Program-made: the position numbers and the translations under genes
Part shown: positions 59,419-64,000 of the stretch, piece after piece
How the letters are laid out: every line of letters starts with the position of its first letter
How positions within the stretch are numbered: position 1 is the first letter of the stretch
Notes under the pieces: generated by a model
Told to the model about the DNA's origin: nothing
The model's database searches: none
Seen by the model: the letters and a program-made list of their open reading frames with translations, nothing else
Assembly (NCBI GenBank): GCA_964638635.1
Contig: CAZXAQ010000003.1
Coordinates: 33,108 to 97,107 of the forward strand
Direction of reading: 5' to 3'
Source of the DNA: SZUA-430 sp964638635
GTDB lineage: Bacteria > Pseudomonadota > Alphaproteobacteria > Micropepsales > Micropepsaceae
Length of the DNA stretch: 64,000 bases

Positions 59419-60360
59419 ATGGCGCCGCCTGCTCGATCTTCATATGATGTCCAAGTAACGGTTACGTCGCAACTAGGCTCCACCTTGCTCCAAAACGGCG
59501 CACCGCCCGAATCCCGAACAATCTTGCTGACCGGAGTCGCGATGATCGCGTTCGCGGCGAACTCGCTGCTCTGCCGCAAGGCACTCGGCGCGGACTTGAT
59601 CGACGCCGGCAGCTTCGCCGCGCTCCGCACGGCGGCAGGCGCGTTGACACTCGGCGCCATCCTCGCCGCACGCGGAAACCTGCGCGCGCTCAAAGCCGAC
59701 CACTGGCGCACCGGCGCGATGCTGTTCACCTACATGGTCTTCTTCACCTTCGCCTACCGGACGCTAAGCGCGGGCACGGGCGCGCTGATCCTGTTCGGCG
59801 CGGTGCAGCTCACGATGTTCGTCGCCGCACTACGCAGCGGTGAGACATTCTCCACGCTCTCATGGGGCGGGCTCGCGCTCGCCGTCGCGGGCCTCGTTTA
59901 TCTGGTCTCGCCGGGCCTCAGCGCGCCCGATCCGCTCGGCGCGCTACTGATGGCGATCGCAGGCGTTGCCTGGGGCCTCTACTCGCTGCTCGGCCGCTCC
60001 GCCAGCGACCCACTCGGCGCAACAGCCGGCGCCTTCGTCGCGGCGTTGCCTGCGGTCCTTTTGGTCAGTGCCGGCGCCGGCGCGTTGAACGGATTTCACA
60101 TCGACATGACCGGCGCTACGCTGGCAATCGCCTCGGGCGCCATCGCCTCCGGCTGCGGCTACGTCGTCTGGTACGCCGCCCTGCGCGGTCTCAGCGCGGC
60201 GCGCGCCGCCATCGTCCAGCTCTCGGTTCCCGTGATCGCGGCGTTCGGCGGCGTCCTCTTCCTCGCCGAGGACATCACGCTGCGCCTGATCGTGGCCTCG
60301 ATCGCGACACTCGGCGGCGTCGCCATCGTGCTCGCGCAACGCACGGCCAAGCGCATCTAG
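59419..60360 (+). CDS. EamA/DMT-superfamily transporter
   Basis: 313 residues if ATG 59419 is used; the first ~30 residues are not membrane-like, so a later start is possible. About ten hydrophobic segments, from ILLTGVAMIAFAANSLLC to LIVASIATLGGVAIVLAQ, arranged as two EamA repeats, with TYMVFFTFAYRTLSAGTGALIL and SARAAIVQLSVPVIAAFGG, read in blocks, as the conserved parts. Inner-membrane exporter or permease of unknown small metabolite. It overlaps the convergent downstream gene by 4 bases. Confidence 0.87.
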   Translation: MAPPARSSYDVQVTVTSQLGSTLLQNGAPPESRTILLTGVAMIAFAANSLLCRKALGADLIDAGSFAALRTAAGALTLGAILAARGNLRALKADHWRTGAMLFTYMVFFTFAYRTLSAGTGALILFGAVQLTMFVAALRSGETFSTLSWGGLALAVAGLVYLVSPGLSAPDPLGALLMAIAGVAWGLYSLLGRSASDPLGATAGAFVAALPAVLLVSAGAGALNGFHIDMTGATLAIASGAIASGCGYVVWYAALRGLSAARAAIVQLSVPVIAAFGGVLFLAEDITLRLIVASIATLGGVAIVLAQRTAKRI

Positions 60361-61127
60361 CTCTGGTTCCGCGGCCGGTCGCTCACCACGACCATCGGCC
60401 CCAACGGATAGTCCGCATCGCGCCGCCCGCTCGACGGCACCCACAAACTCGACACCGCGCCGTCCAAATAAAGCGCATCCTCGCATTTCAACGCGTCGCG
60501 AAAGAACCGCGCGAACTTCCCGAACGAAACCGGCTCGTCGCTGATCACGAAATAGGCGACCTCTTCATGCACGCCGACGCCGTTGCGTGTATAGCGCGAG
60601 GCGCCGTCCTGCCCGAACTGCGCATTCAGCCGCCCCGCGATGACAAGCATCGGCCCCGATTGCGTCGCCCAGACAGGCTTCGCGCCACTGCTCGCATAGT
60701 CCGCCGTGGTCAACACGTGCGGCTGGCGTTTGTCGTCGACGAAGAACACACCGTTCGGCTGCATATAGAAATTGCCGGACCCCGTTTGCTGGTTCAGCGC
60801 ACGATCCTCGCGCCCGTTCGCGACGAAGAGGCCGACCGGCCCGCCGCCCGGATCGAACATGCCGGCGTTCATTGCAAAGACCACGCGCCGCGCATCCACC
60901 AGCCCGCTCGCCGCCAGCGCCTCGAAACTGCCGAGCGCATGCCCCTGCCCGTCCGCCCAAACGAGGGTGACCTCCTGCCGGCCCGGCCGGTAGACGCAAA
61001 CGCTGAACGTGCTGCCCTCGAACGCGCGCGGCTCGCACACCGTCGTGCGCATCGTCATGCGATAGGCAAGCACGCCCGCGACGAGAAGCGCGAAGACCGC
61101 CAGATACCGGAAAGCCGTACTGCGCAT
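60357..61127 (-). CDS. Phosphodiester glycosidase-like protein (NAGPA/DUF2233 family)
   Basis: 256 residues from ATG 61127, with GAGTAGGCGC upstream. One N-terminal membrane segment (YLAVFALLVAGVLAY) makes it periplasmic but anchored. The conserved core is FAMNAGMFDPGGGPVGLFVANG, read in two blocks, then SGNFYMQPNGVFFVDD, ATQSGPMLV and LYLDGAVSSLWVPS near the C-terminus, as in the family of the lysosomal uncovering enzyme. Possible role in trimming sugar-phosphates of the envelope. The upstream sulfite-oxidase-like gene is 5 bases away on the same strand. Confidence 0.8.
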   Translation of the reverse strand: MRSTAFRYLAVFALLVAGVLAYRMTMRTTVCEPRAFEGSTFSVCVYRPGRQEVTLVWADGQGHALGSFEALAASGLVDARRVVFAMNAGMFDPGGGPVGLFVANGREDRALNQQTGSGNFYMQPNGVFFVDDKRQPHVLTTADYASSGAKPVWATQSGPMLVIAGRLNAQFGQDGASRYTRNGVGVHEEVAYFVISDEPVSFGKFARFFRDALKCEDALYLDGAVSSLWVPSSGRRDADYPLGPMVVVSDRPRNQS

Positions 61128-61131
61128 GCGC

Positions 61132-61779
61132 CTACTCGTACCGCTCTTCAAGCCACGGATCGCCGACATTGTGATAGCCGCGCACTTCCCAATAACCCGG
61201 CTTGTCGTCGCGACTGAATTCCATGCGCTTCACCCACTTCGCGCTCTTCCAGAAGTAATAGCGCGGAATGACGATCCGAACCGGCCCACCATGCTGACGC
61301 GTGATCGGATAACCCTCCCACGAATGCGCGATCATCACGTCGTCCGCCGTGAACGCCTCAAGCGCGACATTCGTCGTGTAGCCGTCATAGGCGTGAAAGA
61401 TCACGTGGCCCGCCTCCGCCTTCGGCCGCACGAGCGCGATCAAATCGCGCGCCGAAACGCCAACCCAATGATTGTCGTAACGGCTCCACTTCGTGACGCA
61501 ATGAATGTCGGAAACACTCTCCGTCTGCGGCAGCGCCGTGAGCTGCGCATAGGTGAGCGAAGTCGGGTTCTCGACCAGCCCGTCAACAGACAGTTTCCAA
61601 TCGTCCCTTGTGACATCCGGCTGAAGCCCCAAATCGAGCACCGGCCAGTTCGCCACCAGCCGCTGCCCCGGCGGCAACCGGTTCACCCGCTCCGGATCCG
61701 TCACGCCCGTAATGTTCCGTGCCGCCTTGGCCCAGCGCATCTTCGCGGCCAAGAGCTTCTCGTTGATGTCGTCGCTCAT
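61132..61779 (-). CDS. Sulfite oxidase-like molybdopterin oxidoreductase
   Basis: 215 residues. The molybdopterin domain is represented by WPVLDLGLQPDVTRDDW, LTYAQLTALPQ and the Mo-coordinating Cys in IHCVTKWSRYD. QHGGPVRIVIPRYYFWKSAKWV and the terminal YHNVGDPWLEERY are typical of the YedY-like/SUOX-fold family. There is no signal peptide, so it is probably cytoplasmic unless folded and exported with a partner. Substrate is unknown. It ends 5 bases before the phosphodiester glycosidase-like gene and lies 8 bases after smpB. Confidence 0.88.
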   Translation of the reverse strand: MSDDINEKLLAAKMRWAKAARNITGVTDPERVNRLPPGQRLVANWPVLDLGLQPDVTRDDWKLSVDGLVENPTSLTYAQLTALPQTESVSDIHCVTKWSRYDNHWVGVSARDLIALVRPKAEAGHVIFHAYDGYTTNVALEAFTADDVMIAHSWEGYPITRQHGGPVRIVIPRYYFWKSAKWVKRMEFSRDDKPGYWEVRGYHNVGDPWLEERYE

Positions 61780-61786
61780 GAAGCGC

Positions 61787-62266
61787 TCACCCCTTCTGCC
61801 GCATCAAGCGCCCCTTCTCGCGCTCCCAATCGCGCTTTTTCTCCGTGTCGCGTTTGTCGTGCAGCTTCTTGCCCTTGGCGAGGCCAAGCTCCACCTTCGC
61901 GCGGCCCTTTGCGTTGAAGATGATTTTGAGCGGCACCAGCGTCATGCCTTCGCGCTCGACCGCTTGGCTGAGCTTCGCGATCTGGTTCTTCCGGAGCAGC
62001 AGCTTCCGCACGCGCCTGGGCTCGTGATTGAACCGGTTCCCTTCCGTGTATTCGGGAATGTACGAATTCACGAGGAAGATCTCCCCGCCCTTCGGATGCG
62101 CGTAGGACTCACCAATCGTGGCCTTGCCGCCGCGCAGCGACTTCACCTCCGTGCCGGTCAGCATGATGCCGGCCTCCACCACCTCTTCGATGAAGTAGTT
62201 GTGCCGCGCCTTGCGGTTGTCCGCCGCGATCTTGACCCCGGCGTCCTTGTCTTTTTTCGCAGCCAT
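61787..62266 (-). CDS. smpB: SsrA-binding protein
   Basis: 159 residues. NRKARHNYFIEEVVEAGIML then GTEVKSLRGGKATI, the OB-fold core, are diagnostic; LVNSYIPEYTEGNRFNHEP and a basic tail KRDTEKKRDWEREKGR follow. SmpB binds tmRNA and delivers it to stalled ribosomes for trans-translation. It lies 9 bases after dapA in the same orientation, a usual alphaproteobacterial pair. Confidence 0.95.
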   Translation of the reverse strand: MAAKKDKDAGVKIAADNRKARHNYFIEEVVEAGIMLTGTEVKSLRGGKATIGESYAHPKGGEIFLVNSYIPEYTEGNRFNHEPRRVRKLLLRKNQIAKLSQAVEREGMTLVPLKIIFNAKGRAKVELGLAKGKKLHDKRDTEKKRDWEREKGRLMRQKG

Positions 62267-62275
62267 GGGGTCCGA

Positions 62276-63169
62276 TCAGTTCAGCAGGCCAACCTTCGTC
62301 ATCGCCGCCCGCACTTTCGCCTTCGACGTCTCGCTAAGCGGCGCCAGCGGCAGGCGCACCGTTTCTTCGCACTTTGCCAACAGACTCACTGCGTACTTCA
62401 CCGGAGCGGGGCTCGTCTCGCAGAACAGCGTATCGTGCAGCGGCATCAACCGCTCATGTAACTCGCGCGCCGTCGCGAAGTCGCCCCGCGCGCACGCCAC
62501 CTGAAACTCGGAGCACAGCCGCGGCGCCACATTCGCCGTCACCGAGATGCAGCCCACGCCGCCATGCGCGTTGAAGCCCAGCGCCGTGCCGTCCTCACCC
62601 GAAATCTGCAAGAACTTCGGTCCGCAAAGCGCACGCTGCTGCGTCGCCCGCGCGACGTCGGCTGTCGCATCCTTCACGCCCACGATATTGGCGATCTTGG
62701 CAAGCCGCCCCATCGTGTCCGGCGCGATGTCCGACGACGTCCGCTTCGGCACGTTGTAGAGCAGGATCGGCAAACGGGTCGCCTTCGCGATCGCCTCGAA
62801 GTGCAGGTACATCCCATCCTGCGTCGGCCTGTTGTAATAAGGCGCCACCACCAGCGCCGCATCCGCGCCCAACTTCTGCGCGAGTTGGGTCAGTTCAATC
62901 GCGTGCGCCGTGGAGTTCGAGCCGGTCCCGGCGATCACCGGCACCCTACCCTTCGCGGCCTTGACCGCCGCACCCACAACTGCTGCGAACTCGTCCTCCG
63001 ACAAAGTTGGGGATTCCCCCGTCGTGCCGCACGGTACCAGCCCATGCGAACCCTCGGCGATCTGCCATTCGACGATGGATTCGAACGCCTTGATATCGAC
63101 CCTCCCGTCTCGGAATGGGGTAATGAGGGCCGGAATTGAGCCGTGGAGGCGAGCAAGGTCGAGCGTCAT
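62276..63169 (-). CDS. dapA: 4-hydroxy-tetrahydrodipicolinate synthase
   Basis: 297 residues. GTTGESPTLSEDE is the pyruvate-binding motif, Tyr138 lies in ILLYNVPKRTSSD and the Schiff-base Lys166 in IVGVKDATADV. GLVPCG and VVAPYYNRPTQDG complete the TIM-barrel. It condenses pyruvate with aspartate semialdehyde, the first step of lysine and diaminopimelate synthesis. It is upstream of smpB on the same strand and divergent from the lytic transglycosylase gene. Confidence 0.95.
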   Translation of the reverse strand: MTLDLARLHGSIPALITPFRDGRVDIKAFESIVEWQIAEGSHGLVPCGTTGESPTLSEDEFAAVVGAAVKAAKGRVPVIAGTGSNSTAHAIELTQLAQKLGADAALVVAPYYNRPTQDGMYLHFEAIAKATRLPILLYNVPKRTSSDIAPDTMGRLAKIANIVGVKDATADVARATQQRALCGPKFLQISGEDGTALGFNAHGGVGCISVTANVAPRLCSEFQVACARGDFATARELHERLMPLHDTLFCETSPAPVKYAVSLLAKCEETVRLPLAPLSETSKAKVRAAMTKVGLLN

Positions 63170-63342
63170 GGGTGTCCGATTAAGTGCTGTTTAGTGACGA
63201 AAATTAGACCCGCGCAGCGTGCGGAACAAGGCAAGTTAACCGGATCGTTCGGCAACCCATGTGATATTCGCAGGCTTGGCCGCGTCGGTCCCGACCGGTT
63301 AAGCTGCGTTAACGCCTTGCTGCTTCTTCGGAAAGTGCGCAC

Positions 63343-64000
63343 GTGACGATTTCCAGTTTGAGTACGCGCCTTGCCGGCGCGGTCGTGCTTTTGTTTGCGT
63401 GGACGTCGACGCCTGCCACCGGGCAGATGGCGCCGATCCCCGATGACGACGGCGCCCGCCGCGTTCGCGCACACGCCCAGACGCTCTCGGCGAGCGACCT
63501 GAATCTGCTCGACAACGCGTTCGACTATTGCGACCGCAAGCAGTGGGACGCCGCGCGCCAAGTGGCCGCGCAAATCTCGAACCCCGCTGCGCGAGACGTC
63601 GTGCTGTGGCGCGCGTTCACGGCGAAGGATAACGGCGCCGCGTTTAGCGACCTCGACCGCTTCCTCGCCGGCCACCGCGACTGGCCGAACCAGCGCGCGC
63701 TGCAAGCCCGCACCGAAGAAGCGATGCCGGCCGACTCCATGCAGCCCGATCAGGTCATCGCCTGGTTCCAAGGCCGCGATCCGGTCTCCGGCGAAGGCAT
63801 GATCAAACTCGGCGACGCCTATCTGCGCCGCAGCCAGGACGCGAACGCGAAAAGCTGGATTCGCAAAGGCTGGATCGAAGGCAACTTCACGCTGGAGCGC
63901 ATGGCCGCGATCTCCGCGCGCTACGGCTCCCATTTGACCAGCGACGATCACAAGCGCCGCGCCTCGCGCCTCGTATGGGCCGGCGAATACGGCCAAGCGA
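63343..64000 (+). CDS. Soluble lytic murein transglycosylase, N-terminal part (cut by window edge)
   Basis: From GTG 63343 to the window edge, 219 residues, uninterrupted and continuing beyond. A short signal peptide (LAGAVVLLFAWTSTPATGQ) leads into an all-helical region of paired helices (DLNLLDNAFDYCDRKQWDAA, AFTAKDNGAAFSDLDRFLAGH, WIEGNFTLERMAAIS), typical of the Slt superhelix that precedes the catalytic lysozyme-like domain. The catalytic domain lies outside the window, so the identity rests on the superhelix and on the divergent dapA, a usual neighbour. It would cleave peptidoglycan in the periplasm. Confidence 0.8.
   Translation, partial: MTISSLSTRLAGAVVLLFAWTSTPATGQMAPIPDDDGARRVRAHAQTLSASDLNLLDNAFDYCDRKQWDAARQVAAQISNPAARDVVLWRAFTAKDNGAAFSDLDRFLAGHRDWPNQRALQARTEEAMPADSMQPDQVIAWFQGRDPVSGEGMIKLGDAYLRRSQDANAKSWIRKGWIEGNFTLERMAAISARYGSHLTSDDHKRRASRLVWAGEYGQA

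Noticed and set aside
63299..63312. TTAA-N6-TTAA upstream of the lytic transglycosylase gene considered as a CtrA site
   Set aside because: The CtrA consensus has a 7-base spacer; with N6 and only one such site the match is not convincing.

Overview
The window is GC-rich, densely coded chromosomal DNA from an alphaproteobacterium. The strongest evidence is the housekeeping block rpoZ-rsh-pyrE-pdxJ-acpS-lepB-lepB-rnc-era with recO and parC beyond it (about 31-43 kb), plus smpB-dapA-lytic transglycosylase at the right edge; this order is typical of Alphaproteobacteria. A CsgG/HfaB-type holdfast-anchor locus points towards a surface-attaching, Caulobacter-like way of life, but the genus cannot be fixed from the sequence alone. 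No tRNA, rRNA, CRISPR array or intact transposase was seen.

Layout. 1-1.6 kb: the 5' part of a thiamine-diphosphate E1/transketolase-like gene divergent from a LysR regulator. 1.6-5.4 kb: a five-gene minus-strand operon with an HfaB/CsgG lipoprotein, HfaD-like and HfaA-like secreted repeat proteins and two TPR proteins, proposed to be an amyloid-like adhesin/holdfast-anchor system. 5.8-11.7 kb: a secreted unknown, an atypical NarL-type regulator, a hydrolase, a FadL porin, an orphan histidine kinase and a SCO1 protein. 11.8-20.7 kb: an accessory YD/RHS region, with a small YD-cadherin-like secreted protein divergent from a roughly 2080-residue RHS protein. The RHS protein ends in a compositionally different tail, followed at once by a small membrane protein (candidate toxin/immunity pair). 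20.7-24.3 kb: short repeats, a truncated copy of a methyltransferase gene, an outer-membrane barrel gene, and the intact PilZ-like/methyltransferase gene.

24.4-30.9 kb is a run of small metabolic and regulatory genes (Nudix, MFS, PAS, GNAT, dodecin, AraC, VOC). 31-43 kb is the conserved housekeeping block. 43.1-45.8 kb holds two translationally linked amidohydrolase-fold lipoprotein/secreted proteins, the second without most metal ligands. 46-52 kb is a probable neutral-lipid/polyester storage locus: alpha/beta hydrolases, TetR, wax ester synthase/DGAT, phasin and a short-chain dehydrogenase. 52.1-52.4 kb is a gene-free nested inverted repeat related to other palindromes in the window. 53.0-55.4 kb has a family-5 uracil-DNA glycosylase and a desaturase-TetR operon with a perfect 22-bp palindromic operator over its promoter. 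55.4-61.8 kb holds hydrolases, a DMT exporter, a phosphodiester-glycosidase-like protein and a sulfite-oxidase-fold enzyme. 61.8-64 kb returns to core genes.

The best candidates for something not fully described are the five-gene HfaB/CsgG secretion operon with its alternating-motif substrate, the RHS tail plus membrane-protein pair, and the nested inverted repeat at 52.1-52.4 kb. All family assignments were made by reading motifs, without database searches.
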